A DNA stretch of 43,829 nucleotides from Chitinophaga sp. sic0106 (GCF_019219075.1 NZ_JAHUWJ010000033.1:1-43829); one strand, 5' to 3'. Shown: positions 30,718-38,493, counted from the first letter of the stretch. Numbers and translations: made by a program. The notes: generated by a model not told the origin, from the sequence alone.

Positions 30718-32258
30718 GCTACCTGTTGCTGATTGGTAAATACTTTATTTAATGCTTCTTCAAACCACTGCCGTGTGGTTTCCTTGTGCCACTGGTTATA
30801 TCCCTTGTCATTGGCGTGACACCAGTCTTTAACCTTCTCCTGATACATGGCGTGCAGTTTCTCCGTAACCGAATCGGTAAGCTCTTTAACACGCCAGCTC
30901 CTACGAGCCTTTGATATGATGGTATCTTTGATCCTGTGTAGGGCGGCGTAAGAGTTATATCCGGCAGCAGCGGTAGTGCTGATTACTTCATCTACAGCGA
31001 TAAGCAATGGACGCTCTTCCGTCAGCAGTTCAAACTCTGCCAGCGCAGAATCTATCCGCATGGCCTTCTTCAGATCACCGCCGCAAACCGGGCAGGTAGT
31101 TACTGAAGCGTGAACGATAGCCTCACAATGGTCGCAAGACTTCACTGGCGCGACTCCTTCTTTATCAGATGGCTTATCCGGGTTATGAAACATAAACTCC
31201 CAATCACGAACAGCACACCAGTCGCCATGCGTAAGGGCATTTCCGCCCATATCCAGTATGGTGAATAATTCCTTACCTGGGAATGGCCTACTGCCTCGGC
31301 CGGTCATCTGCAACCACAACGGTAGGCTGGTGGTTGCCTTGTTCACGATCACGGTGGATATGCCCGGCTCGTCGAATCCCGTCGTCAAAATACCCACGTT
31401 ATTCAGGATCGCGCCAGGTGTATCCTTCAGCCATTGCAGGCACTCTTTCCGGAAAGCATCACCACAGGTAGCATCCAGGTGTCGGGCTGGATAGCCGGCA
31501 TCTATAAAGGCCTGGGTGACAATCTTGCTATGCTCGACATTACAGTTAAACACAACCGCCTTGCTTCCCTCGCAGTGCTTACGGTATCCTTCTACGGTAT
31601 TACTCACCTGTCTGGCCTTGGAGAACTCATTGCCCATCTGCTTATCATCGAACTCTCCGCCCTTAATCTTCAGGGTCTTACGGTCGATGTTCTTGATATG
31701 ATAGGTCTGATTCCTTACCAGAGCGCCAGAGGTAATCAGATCAGGTATATCTATCCCGCATACTATGTCCTCATACAGATCCTTTAACGGCTCCTTCTTG
31801 CTGGCGCTAATTGGTGTAGCGGTGAATCCGATGATAACTGCATCCGGGAAGTACTGGTGCATCTTCTTGAAGTTTCCCAGGTGGCATTCATCGATTATTA
31901 CCAGTCCCACATTACCGAAATAGTTCGGGTTCTTACGTAGACGGTTATACGCCGTCTCTACCATAGCGGTATATACCGGAACATTTGGTAAATATTTCTG
32001 CCCAGCTACTACCGGATGACCGATTATCTCATACCAATCGTATAGAGTCCGGCGTGCCTGATGTAGTAGCTCCGACCGGTGCACCAGGATCAGCACCTTA
32101 CTGGACTGCTTGGACAGCCACCGCTGGCTAAGACCTGAGAAGGTGACGGTCTTCCCGCCGCCGGTAGCCAGCTGGAAAACGATACGACGCTTACCAGCTG
32201 CTACCTTCTGAGCTACGGCGGTGATGGCCTCTGTCTGATATGGTCGTAAAGATTTCAT
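30714..32258 (-). CDS. SF2 DEAD/DEAH-type helicase with C-terminal zinc ribbon
   Basis: A protein of 514 residues from ATG 32258, which overlaps the methyltransferase-like stop as TAATG; ATG 32267 is also possible. Motifs seen are Q-like LRPYQTEA, I QLATGGGKT, II VIIDECHLG, III FTATP, V ILTTGFDEPG and VI QMTGRGSRP. A four-Cys zinc ribbon follows (CDHCEAIVHASVTTCPVCG). It resembles type I restriction or UvrB-like helicases in outline and is common in Bacteroidota phages. Its probable role is unwinding DNA for replication or recombination. Confidence 0.92.
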   Translation of the reverse strand: MKSLRPYQTEAITAVAQKVAAGKRRIVFQLATGGGKTVTFSGLSQRWLSKQSSKVLILVHRSELLHQARRTLYDWYEIIGHPVVAGQKYLPNVPVYTAMVETAYNRLRKNPNYFGNVGLVIIDECHLGNFKKMHQYFPDAVIIGFTATPISASKKEPLKDLYEDIVCGIDIPDLITSGALVRNQTYHIKNIDRKTLKIKGGEFDDKQMGNEFSKARQVSNTVEGYRKHCEGSKAVVFNCNVEHSKIVTQAFIDAGYPARHLDATCGDAFRKECLQWLKDTPGAILNNVGILTTGFDEPGISTVIVNKATTSLPLWLQMTGRGSRPFPGKELFTILDMGGNALTHGDWCAVRDWEFMFHNPDKPSDKEGVAPVKSCDHCEAIVHASVTTCPVCGGDLKKAMRIDSALAEFELLTEERPLLIAVDEVISTTAAAGYNSYAALHRIKDTIISKARRSWRVKELTDSVTEKLHAMYQEKVKDWCHANDKGYNQWHKETTRQWFEEALNKVFTNQQQVA

Positions 32259-32881
32259 TATCCCCATTGATTTGCCATAGCATTAGCTATGCCTTTAAAA
32301 GTCCTGCTACGCTCTTTCCACCTATCAGGTGTGTTAGGTTGCGAATCAGTGTAGTATCTTTTCTTACCCGACTTGTCTGTAAATACCGGGCCCGGAATAT
32401 ATTTCAAAGGGTTAGCCGCCACTTCGGGTAGTCCATTCAGTTTTGGTAACCCCTTCAACCATAAGCAGGTCTTCTTTCTCTCAGACTCGCCAAACCACCA
32501 TGGTTCGATAACTTGTGTATAGGCAGGTAACCCGGCAAGTTTATGAGGTACGGGATTCTCAACGCAAATGCGAGGGGCCCGGTGATTTAACAACAACATA
32601 AAAAAGTCCCTGGCCTTCTTTACCTCGGCCATTCTGCTATCTATAGTCATTGTCTTGCTATCATGATACAACCATCCCACGCCAGCACGTGTGAGATATG
32701 TGCACGGCGGATGGGCTATTATCAAATCCCATTCTTCATGAAGAATATCCCTTACATCGCCTTGATAGTGGTTTCCTTCGCTCTCAGTTGCGAGCAGATC
32801 GCAACTGAGAGCGAAGTGCCCTCTTTGAGAAAAGGCATCTCTAACCCTCCCAGAGTACTCGCATGCAACTAATACTCTCAT
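32258..32881 (-). CDS. Cytosine DNA methyltransferase-like protein
   Basis: A protein of 207 residues. The start MRVLVACEYSGRVRDAFSQR is a motif I-like SAM-binding segment, LIIAHPPCTYLTRAGVG has the PC of motif IV, and ICVENPVPHKL stands where ENV of motif VI would be. No clear target-recognition domain or motif VIII QRR is visible, and the length is about half of a full C5-methyltransferase. It may be a compact phage methyltransferase that protects phage DNA, or an altered enzyme that no longer methylates cytosine. It overlaps the Gp157-like gene by four bases. Confidence 0.75.
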   Translation of the reverse strand: MRVLVACEYSGRVRDAFSQRGHFALSCDLLATESEGNHYQGDVRDILHEEWDLIIAHPPCTYLTRAGVGWLYHDSKTMTIDSRMAEVKKARDFFMLLLNHRAPRICVENPVPHKLAGLPAYTQVIEPWWFGESERKKTCLWLKGLPKLNGLPEVAANPLKYIPGPVFTDKSGKKRYYTDSQPNTPDRWKERSRTFKGIANAMANQWG

Positions 32882-33492
32882 CTGATTTGGAGTGATTTAC
32901 GCTCAACTATTGCAGCACCTGGGTATGTAATACCTTCTTTGATCAGGCTGGCGACACGCGTTTTGCTGATAGTTGATTTAATATTCAAGGTTGCCAATAC
33001 CTCAGAAGTAACTCCTGCAGCTATGGCTTCATCTTCTTTTCCAGGCGTAATGAATGCGGTGACTGAACAATACCTGATGATGTCATCATGGCACGTTTCC
33101 GACAACTCTACCGGCGAAGACTTGCGGATGCTGAGTGTCAGCAACTCATTCTGGACCTTAACCTCTCCGAACTCCGTCATGGCTTCCAGTACTATCTGCT
33201 CTAACTTTTTTGCCTTCTTCAGGAATGCTGCTTCCCGAGCTTGCAATCGCTTTATTTCCTGTGCCACTACCTCAGCATCAGCTTCAAGTTTCCGGATAGC
33301 AAACCCGTAGGCAATGGCTTTCTGCTGGAATTCCTCCCTGTTGATAGTCAGCTCCTCCATGGCTGCTTCGTCCAGTTCACCGTCAGCAGCATCGATGAAG
33401 GCAAGGAGTGTAAGATTATCCTGGCGGATATCATATAGTGAGCGCTTAGACTCGTTGCGCTCTTCAGCGAATATTTCTTTTGACTGTCCCAT
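32878..33492 (-). CDS. Siphovirus Gp157-like protein
   Basis: A protein of 204 residues. The ATG at 33492 lies two bases before the end of the upstream gene's stop; a longer frame to 33540 would overlap it. The central coiled coil (GFAIRKLEADAEVVAQEIKR, FLKKAKKLEQIVLEAMTEF) and the end with ITPGKEDEAIAAGVTSEVLA and IKEGITYPGAAIVERKSL match Gp157, a phage family linked to resistance or recombination complexes. It commonly sits beside a Sak4-like ATPase, as here. The exact function is not established. Confidence 0.85.
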   Translation of the reverse strand: MGQSKEIFAEERNESKRSLYDIRQDNLTLLAFIDAADGELDEAAMEELTINREEFQQKAIAYGFAIRKLEADAEVVAQEIKRLQAREAAFLKKAKKLEQIVLEAMTEFGEVKVQNELLTLSIRKSSPVELSETCHDDIIRYCSVTAFITPGKEDEAIAAGVTSEVLATLNIKSTISKTRVASLIKEGITYPGAAIVERKSLQIR

Positions 33493-33493
33493 T

Positions 33494-34387
33494 TTAAGCA
33501 GCTTTAGGTTTGGCTTCTTCCAGTTTTTTGCGCTGGTCATCGGTGAGAGAATAGGTTGATTTTACTTTTTCTTTGATGCCATGCTCTCCATTAACGATCC
33601 GTTCAATGGCCTTATCAAGCATGGCATCTGTGATAGGCAGTCGCTTAATTGACTCGGTTACACCGAGATCGCACCAATCACGTATAGCCTTACCTGTCAT
33701 TACGTTTGGCACAAACGCTGGCTTGTCAGCGAATAGTCCAGTTCGGTCCTTACTAGATAATGCCAGGTGATTGATATCCAAGTCCAGTGAGACCGTTAAT
33801 TCATATTCGAAACCCTCACGAGTCTGTGCAGCCATGCCTACTTTCTGTGGCACCTGCTTACCATTTTTCTCGGTGAGTATATAGTCTGACTTGCTTCGTA
33901 CCGTAGTAATAATATGCACAGGCGCGGTGAGTATCCTGTCAACAAATTTTTGATGTAGTGGGGTTACCTTTGCCCAAGCCGTGAAGCCATTTTGCGTTCT
34001 TTGTTTTGACACCTCTACATCATGTAACTCAAGACAACCACCGACGCCATTCCATTCATGGGTAATGCTGTCAATGATAATCACCTCTGCTCCATGCTTC
34101 AGACACAGATCAATAGATTGGATATACCTGTCAGGGTGATAAGGAGCTGACAGTGGGATTACGTTAAACTCCCCTACCGTGAGCCCGTATTCTGGCAGGT
34201 ACTTCTGGTCGTACAGGTCGGCACTTTCGTTTTCACTATCTATCAGCGCTATCTTAGACCAGTCACCTGTAATACCGTACGCTATAAGCAGAGCAGTCAG
34301 TGTCTTCCCTGATCCAGCTGGACCAGACAATCCAAGGCGAACTCGCGCCTTCTTACGCTCAACTTTTCTATATTGTAATTCAGACAT
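33494..34387 (-). CDS. Sak4-like RecA-fold ATPase
   Basis: A protein of 297 residues from ATG 34387 (MSELQYRKVERKKARVRLGL). Walker A is LGLSGPAGSGKTLTALLI at about residue 20 and Walker B is GAEVIIIDSITHEW at about 100. IITTVRSKSDYIL and RTGLFADKPAFV belong to the later ATPase core. Such phage AAA_24/Sak4-type proteins are single-strand annealing or recombination ATPases. The pairing with Gp157 and an SSB-like protein supports recombination-dependent replication. The C-terminus is Lys-rich. Confidence 0.85.
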   Translation of the reverse strand: MSELQYRKVERKKARVRLGLSGPAGSGKTLTALLIAYGITGDWSKIALIDSENESADLYDQKYLPEYGLTVGEFNVIPLSAPYHPDRYIQSIDLCLKHGAEVIIIDSITHEWNGVGGCLELHDVEVSKQRTQNGFTAWAKVTPLHQKFVDRILTAPVHIITTVRSKSDYILTEKNGKQVPQKVGMAAQTREGFEYELTVSLDLDINHLALSSKDRTGLFADKPAFVPNVMTGKAIRDWCDLGVTESIKRLPITDAMLDKAIERIVNGEHGIKEKVKSTYSLTDDQRKKLEEAKPKAA

Positions 34388-34442
34388 AATAATAGTTGCC
34401 GGCATTGCCCCACCGGCGAGGGTTGTTAATCCCAAAACTCAG

Positions 34443-34709
34443 TTATGCCACATCCACAGTACCAGCGGTATGATCACCAGCGCGGCGAATACCAAACCCC
34501 CTGCAATAAGCTTCAGCCTCTCGACAATTCGAGAGTTGCGCGAGTACTTCGGAGGTTGTACACTCGTCAGGTATAATTGCAACAGTATATTCCTGTGTAG
34601 CATATAATGCGGTTATAAGTGATAAAATTGCCTGCCGACCAATTGGCGTCTCATACCTACAGAACATTATCAGTACGCCGCAGTATGTGACCTTAAGGGT
34701 TCCAGGCAT
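34443..34709 (-). CDS. Hypothetical small protein
   Basis: A protein of 88 residues (MPGTLKVTYCGVLIMFCRYE, then LITALYATQEYTVAIIPDEC). It looks like a compact alpha/beta protein with five Cys. It lies between the small TM gene at 34711 and the ATPase gene, with two bases to the former. No family is recognised. The opposite-strand frame in the same place looks like a shadow. Confidence 0.5.
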   Translation of the reverse strand: MPGTLKVTYCGVLIMFCRYETPIGRQAILSLITALYATQEYTVAIIPDECTTSEVLAQLSNCREAEAYCRGFGIRRAGDHTAGTVDVA

Positions 34710-34710
34710 A

Positions 34711-34854
34711 TCAGTTCATTTGAATTTTAGTAACCTTAGGCACCCCTGTTACCTTCACGTGCCTACGCAATACCACACGTACGCCATACCTATCCAGTAT
34801 CACAAACAGACAGATGATGCCGAGGCAGCAGAGTATATTAATTATTGCTTCCAT
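34711..34854 (-). CDS. Small single-TM protein
   Basis: A frame of 47 residues. The N-terminal segment EAIINILCCLGIICLFVIL is a transmembrane helix, followed by a basic tail (RYGVRVVLRRHVKVTGVPKV). It is packed between two small genes, overlapping the next by 13 bases. The function is unknown; early phage membrane peptides of this size often alter host physiology. Confidence 0.55.
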   Translation of the reverse strand: MEAIINILCCLGIICLFVILDRYGVRVVLRRHVKVTGVPKVTKIQMN

Positions 34855-35000
34855 GGTGCTTTCCCGTTTTTAACTATTAAATAAATAGCTGCAACCAGTG
34901 CAGATACCAAAAGTGTAAGCTGAGCGTATAAGTATATAGTAGACATGGTAGTAATAATTATGAGAAGGATAGCCCAGTGTAGAAACATCCGGGCGTTCAT
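34842..35000 (-). CDS. Small two-TM protein
   Basis: A frame of 52 residues with two hydrophobic helices (FLHWAILLIIITTMSTIYLY and QLTLLVSALVAAIYLIV) and a basic end (KNGKAPWKQ). ATG 35000 follows the preceding gene's stop by 13 bases. Overlap with the next small membrane gene suggests coupled translation. The function is unknown. Confidence 0.55.
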   Translation of the reverse strand: MNARMFLHWAILLIIITTMSTIYLYAQLTLLVSALVAAIYLIVKNGKAPWKQ

Positions 35001-35013
35001 TCCCTATGAAACT

Positions 35014-35382
35014 TTAGTCGATTACTCTTTCCATCAGTTTAGAGTAAGGGTTATATGAATTCTGGATATAGAACTCGTATGTACCCTCTGGCAGCAGGTG
35101 ACTTCCATGGTCAGCCTGTGGTAGCTCTTTGCTGCTCTCATAGTCCTTCTCACTGAAATTACTTTCGTGAACATGCTGAATCCTGGCGCCATCAGGCCCT
35201 ACAACGCATATGATTCTACCTTCAGCTTCCAGCATTTCAACATCCCCTGTTATCACATGCATGTGACCTGAATGCTCGCCTAATGCGATTGGCTTATTCA
35301 GCACACGTTTAGCACTGGATGGTATAGATTGAATGGAAGCAAACTGCACGTCACCCTGGTGACCACGTAAATTGTTTGTCAT
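35014..35382 (-). CDS. Hypothetical early phage protein with His-rich motif
   Basis: A protein of 122 residues. It contains RVLNKPIALGEHSGHMHVIT, with three His in HSGHMH, and a later IQHVHESN and QADHGSHLLPEG. This spacing of His in a beta-rich small protein resembles cupin-like metal sites. It follows the DUF6745-like gene, and the two genes may work together. I have no family name for it. Confidence 0.6.
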   Translation of the reverse strand: MTNNLRGHQGDVQFASIQSIPSSAKRVLNKPIALGEHSGHMHVITGDVEMLEAEGRIICVVGPDGARIQHVHESNFSEKDYESSKELPQADHGSHLLPEGTYEFYIQNSYNPYSKLMERVID

Positions 35383-35409
35383 GATTATATGTTTTGAGAA
35401 GTGAATAAT

Positions 35410-36519
35410 TTATGAACGCAAGTCGAAAGAGTAATCCTCTGGCTTGAAAGGAGATAGAGACGCGATTGCCGTAAGGGCATCCGTATGATGAGGGTCTACT
35501 CCTTGCAGGTATTGTGTACCTGTAGACGGGCAAACCATCTTCACCCAGGCAAACGGCTGACCATCTATCTCCTCAAATAGTTCTGATGTCTTAAGCAGTG
35601 TAACAGTTTCCAAATCACCATTTCGGTGAGTGATAGTACAGCTATCTATCTCAATAGCGCCCAGTAAATCCATCATCCTCTTCTGACCGAGAACCTCGTA
35701 TATTCCGCCCTTTATTTCGCTGTTTGGCTCACGCAGGAACATCTCTTTAGTAATCTGGCCAGCTGCTGCCTTTTCCCAAATCCACGATGGTAATGCCCGC
35801 CCATTCACATAATGCTGTGCATATCCGTCTGCAAACTCAATTGCCGGCCCGTTAGGATTGTGCAGCCTACCTTCTGCGTTGCGTATGATCTTTGAAGGAA
35901 GCGATGATACAATGCAGAATCCTTCCAGCTGTATCATGTCGTATATGCCTGACAATAGCACACTTTTAAACTGGTTAAATCCTGCATGGTCAATCACTCC
36001 AACCTGCGTAAAGAAGTCATAGAATGATACCCAACCGTAATCATAGATGCTCCCGCCGGCGTAGCCGGTAAAACTTGTATATTCTACCCCGACCTGATCC
36101 CCGACCTGAGCCACGACCTGAGCCCCGACCTGATCCACGACCTGAGCCCTGACCTGATCCCTGACCTGATCCCAGACCTGAGCCCTGACCTGATCCCCGA
36201 CCTGAGCCACGACCTGAGCCCAGACCTGAGCCACGACCTGAGCCCTGACCTGAGCCCTGACCTGATCCGTTGATGAATTCACACCAATAACCTTAATAAT
36301 TTCTTTCAGGTAAGCGACTGCATACTGGCACCCCATTGGGCTGTCCACGTAAATAACGACAGGGCTTTTCTTTCCGATAGAATTATACAGCCAATCGATG
36401 CCAATCTTAGCAGCATCTTTGTTTATGGCCGTCTTGCAGGAAAAGATGTAGTTAAGCCAGAAGTCGCGTACTTGTAGCATCTTCTGCTCTTGTTCGTTAG
36501 TTAATCTTTCAAGTTTCAT
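35410..36519 (-). CDS. DUF6745-like protein with four-residue tandem repeats
   Basis: A protein of 369 residues. After a helical N-terminal part (TNEQEQKMLQVRDFWLNYIF) comes a run of fifteen QV(R/V/W/G)(A/D) units at about residues 86-145. The C-terminal domain follows, with RNAEGRLHNPNGPAIEFADG, the LHNxxGPAI sequence of a domain that I associate with DUF6745, and SPFKPEDYSFDLRS. The 12-nt repeats are in frame and could change in number without breaking the gene. The repeat would form an elongated beta or helical rod. The function is unknown. It lies early in the prophage's leftward transcript. Confidence 0.7.
   Translation of the reverse strand: MKLERLTNEQEQKMLQVRDFWLNYIFSCKTAINKDAAKIGIDWLYNSIGKKSPVVIYVDSPMGCQYAVAYLKEIIKVIGVNSSTDQVRAQVRAQVVAQVWAQVVAQVGDQVRAQVWDQVRDQVRAQVVDQVGAQVVAQVGDQVGVEYTSFTGYAGGSIYDYGWVSFYDFFTQVGVIDHAGFNQFKSVLLSGIYDMIQLEGFCIVSSLPSKIIRNAEGRLHNPNGPAIEFADGYAQHYVNGRALPSWIWEKAAAGQITKEMFLREPNSEIKGGIYEVLGQKRMMDLLGAIEIDSCTITHRNGDLETVTLLKTSELFEEIDGQPFAWVKMVCPSTGTQYLQGVDPHHTDALTAIASLSPFKPEDYSFDLRS
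36085..36264 (-). repeat. Fifteen 12-nt in-frame tandem repeats
   Basis: The plus-strand unit is about GACCTGAGCCCC or GACCTGATCCCC. Fifteen copies span 180 bases with no interruption. Each unit encodes one QVxx tetrapeptide. It is not a CRISPR array: there are no spacers. Confidence 0.95.
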
Positions 36520-36561
36520 ATATAGATGGTGTTTAAGACTTTAGTAATACCAGGGCTGCGA

Positions 36562-36825
36562 TCAGCCCCGGGTGCATTCTGATTCCACGTTATGAAAAAC
36601 TGCCTGGGTGAAGTCCATTACCTTGGCCGCCGCGCTTAGGAACGACTTCCATTCAGGAGCTTCTACAATGCTTTGATAAAACCATATCTGATAACCCTCA
36701 TTCTCGAATGATACACCGTACTTTGCCATCATCGCTTCAGCCATCACCGCGTACTCTGCAGTAGTATCAAATGCACCTTTGGTGTGCCAGAGGGTAAATA
36801 ATTTTTGAAGGAATCGTCTTTTCAT
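36562..36825 (-). CDS. Hypothetical early phage protein
   Basis: A protein of 87 residues, helical (MKRRFLQKLFTLWHTKGAFD, AEYAVMAEAMMAKYGVSFE, then FYQSIVEAPEWKSFLSAAAK). It has a basic N-terminus and an acidic body. It lies between the DUF6745-like gene and the small gene at 36838. No family is recognised. Confidence 0.6.
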   Translation of the reverse strand: MKRRFLQKLFTLWHTKGAFDTTAEYAVMAEAMMAKYGVSFENEGYQIWFYQSIVEAPEWKSFLSAAAKVMDFTQAVFHNVESECTRG

Positions 36826-36837
36826 AACTGATATGTT

Positions 36838-37002
36838 TTATTTGATTAAACCGTGTTTCTTCATCGCGGCTATCCTGTCACGGTGCCGCCACTTCGCTAC
36901 CAGGTACTCCGCCATCTCCTCCACCTCCTGCTTCCTGGTCTTTTTCTTCGGCTTTACCAGCTGCTTCTCAGGCTCATCCCCTGCGCGATATGCGACGTAC
37001 AT
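36838..37002 (-). CDS. Small charged phage protein
   Basis: A frame of 54 residues (MYVAYRAGDEPEKQLVKPKK, then KQEVEEMAEYLVAKWRHRDR). Its start overlaps the end of the small HTH gene by 29 bases. The composition is strongly charged and helical. It is the second gene of the leftward early transcript. The function is unknown. Confidence 0.55.
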   Translation of the reverse strand: MYVAYRAGDEPEKQLVKPKKKTRKQEVEEMAEYLVAKWRHRDRIAAMKKHGLIK

Positions 37003-37201
37003 CTCCGTTAGATTTGCGTATGATCTTACGAGCAGCTTTGGCGGCAGCCTTCACGTCATCCACGTTGGAGGACTCGCCGTCCAGGACAGCGTAAATTGTG
37101 CGGCGTTTCAGACCGTTCTCCCGGCACACTTCAGTGAGGTTCACCCGGCGGAAGAGGTTGCGGTATGCCTTGATCTGTTTGCTTGTTAATCTCATTATCA
37201 T
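36974..37201 (-). CDS. Small HTH protein, Cro-like early regulator
   Basis: A protein of 75 residues (73 if ATG 37195 is used). The N-terminus (LTSKQIKAYRNLFRRVNLTE) leads into VCRENGLKRRTIYAVLDGES, a helix-turn-helix with an Arg-rich recognition helix, and then a basic tail. Position and divergence from the XRE repressor gene suggest a Cro-like or early antirepressor role. It starts the leftward early transcript, immediately below the long inverted repeat. Confidence 0.65.
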   Translation of the reverse strand: MIMRLTSKQIKAYRNLFRRVNLTEVCRENGLKRRTIYAVLDGESSNVDDVKAAAKAARKIIRKSNGDVRRISRRG

Positions 37202-37240
37202 ACTGGTAATAGAATTTGCGTACTAATACGCGTTGTATTG

Positions 37241-37289
37241 TTTGTATCACAGTATTCGTACATTTGTTGTACGAATACTGTGATACAAA
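37241..37289. promoter_or_regulatory. 21-bp perfect inverted repeat between divergent regulators
   Basis: The arms 37241-37261 and 37269-37289 (TTTGTATCACAGTATTCGTAC and its complement, of which one base is left out here at the start: 21 bases in all) have a seven-base loop. It lies between the Cro-like gene (-) and the XRE repressor gene (+). It may be a dyad operator or a transcript-stabilising hairpin. Confidence 0.7.
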
Positions 37290-37303
37290 GAACAGATATT
37301 TTT

Positions 37304-37342
37304 CACATTTGGACAAATAATTTTGTCTAAATTTTCACATAA
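37304..37342 (+). promoter_or_regulatory. Repressor promoter with imperfect operator dyad
   Basis: TAATTTTG (37318-37325) matches the Bacteroidota -7 element. It is enclosed by a near-palindrome, TTTGGACAAA and TTTTGTCTAAA, with one mismatch, and the whole is flanked by direct repeats of TTTTCACAT. Such a dyad over the -7 box suggests autoregulation by the XRE repressor. Confidence 0.55.
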
Positions 37343-37353
37343 TTTTTTACCAT

Positions 37354-37842
37354 ATGTCTAAAAAAGAGGGGGATATTTTAATAAACTTCATTAAATCAAG
37401 AGGGATCGCGGTAGAAGATTTTGCGGAGAAGGCAGGATACAGGGGGCGTCAAGGGTTATACTACCAGCTTAAAAAAGGAGATACACTATCTCATGAGTTT
37501 AAGTTGAAGGCCGCTGAAGTGCTAGGCGTAGATGTTGAGGAAATTTTTGGGCAAAATTTAGACAAAGTAAAAAAAGTAGATGAAGAAAAAGAGGTTTTAA
37601 AGAAGTTGGTCCAAGCACAGGAAAGCCTCCTGAAGCATCAAAATGAGTTTATAACAGCTCAGATGATACGCTTGGAGGCTTTCGAGGAAACTATTCTTGC
37701 TAAGGTTGCGGAAATTCAAGCTGAAGTTGTACCGCGCTACAAAGGCCGCAATCTCGATGCGATTTTAGACGAAGCCGAACAGGACGTTCGAGATAAGACA
37801 CAAGAAATCCGAAAGGATCTGGGGTTGTCTGCTTCTTCTTAA
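37354..37842 (+). CDS. XRE-family phage repressor (CI-like) without peptidase domain
   Basis: A protein of 162 residues. The N-terminal HTH (LINFIKSRGIAVEDFAEKAG, GLYYQLKKGDTLSHEFKLKA) is followed by a long coiled coil (EVLKKLVQAQESLLKHQNEF onwards) and a charged C-terminus. There is no S24/LexA-like peptidase motif, so RecA-driven self-cleavage is not expected. Induction would need an antirepressor or another switch. It is divergent from the Cro-like gene and separated from it by the operator region. Confidence 0.8.
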   Translation: MSKKEGDILINFIKSRGIAVEDFAEKAGYRGRQGLYYQLKKGDTLSHEFKLKAAEVLGVDVEEIFGQNLDKVKKVDEEKEVLKKLVQAQESLLKHQNEFITAQMIRLEAFEETILAKVAEIQAEVVPRYKGRNLDAILDEAEQDVRDKTQEIRKDLGLSASS

Positions 37843-37968
37843 TTCGTTTTGCAATTCCCTTCTTCATACATCTACAATTTGTGGTTAACAGATAGCCAGG
37901 TGCAGTAAGTAGAATGAAGGTATGGGCACACTACGCATTGTATTTACGTACACCTCAATAAAACAAAC

Positions 37969-38442
37969 ATGAAAAGATTAATCGTTTCACTTATTGTTAT
38001 TTACTCCATTGGTTGCAGCAAATCAGACACTCCGCCTGGGATAGACCAACCTCAGAAAACAAGAGATAGCATAACTTTGGCATTACAAGGTAATTGGAGG
38101 CTAGATAGTATGCAATCAAAGTCTGTTCGCAAATGTACGTTTGGCACATGCGTTATCATTAACCCTGATGGAACTGTTAGGGATACAGTAAGAGAAACAA
38201 AGAAGTACAATAATGTAATATGGTCAATCCTTAATACTGAGTTAAAAAGGATTACCCCAGTAGGTACTGAGTCTAAAAATATACGCATTTCTGACGGCTT
38301 TATAATATATCCACAAGATGAGGAACTGATATCTATCTTAACCCTTTTGCCATCACGAATGGTATTAATGCAAGAAGGTAGAACCGTAGTTGTAAATGAT
38401 AGATATGATATAACATACAGATATTATTTCTTCACAAAATAG
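37969..38442 (+). CDS. Lipoprotein cargo gene, lipocalin-like
   Basis: A protein of 157 residues. MKRLIVSLIVIYSIGCSKSD is a lipoprotein signal with the SIGC lipobox. The rest is beta-rich, with LQGNWRLDSMQSKSV near the start, like the LxGxWxLxS strand of lipocalin-like Bacteroidota lipoproteins. It sits just inside the right prophage end, downstream of the repressor and on the same strand, so it may be expressed in lysogens. A surface lipoprotein would suit superinfection exclusion or lysogenic conversion; this is inference. Confidence 0.7.
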   Translation: MKRLIVSLIVIYSIGCSKSDTPPGIDQPQKTRDSITLALQGNWRLDSMQSKSVRKCTFGTCVIINPDGTVRDTVRETKKYNNVIWSILNTELKRITPVGTESKNIRISDGFIIYPQDEELISILTLLPSRMVLMQEGRTVVVNDRYDITYRYYFFTK

Positions 38443-38483
38443 TATCAATTTTAGGGCATCGCAGCCCAGTAATCAGGTCCCAT

Positions 38484-38493
38484 ACGGGGACAG
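38484..38493. other. Candidate prophage attR core
   Basis: An exact copy of the ten bases at 1930-1939, lying 42 bases after the lipoprotein gene. Beyond it the sequence is gene-poor up to the NHL remnant: from 38443 to 38744 I see only this site and a 14-codon frame, MATKRTPRESKSLK at 38550-38594, that may be a stub of a lost gene. Confidence 0.35.

Noticed and set aside
36085..36264. Possible CRISPR array.
   Set aside because: A continuous 12-nt coding repeat without spacers.
37131..37316. Minus-strand frame across the operator region.
   Set aside because: It overlaps the small HTH gene in another frame and crosses the inverted repeat.
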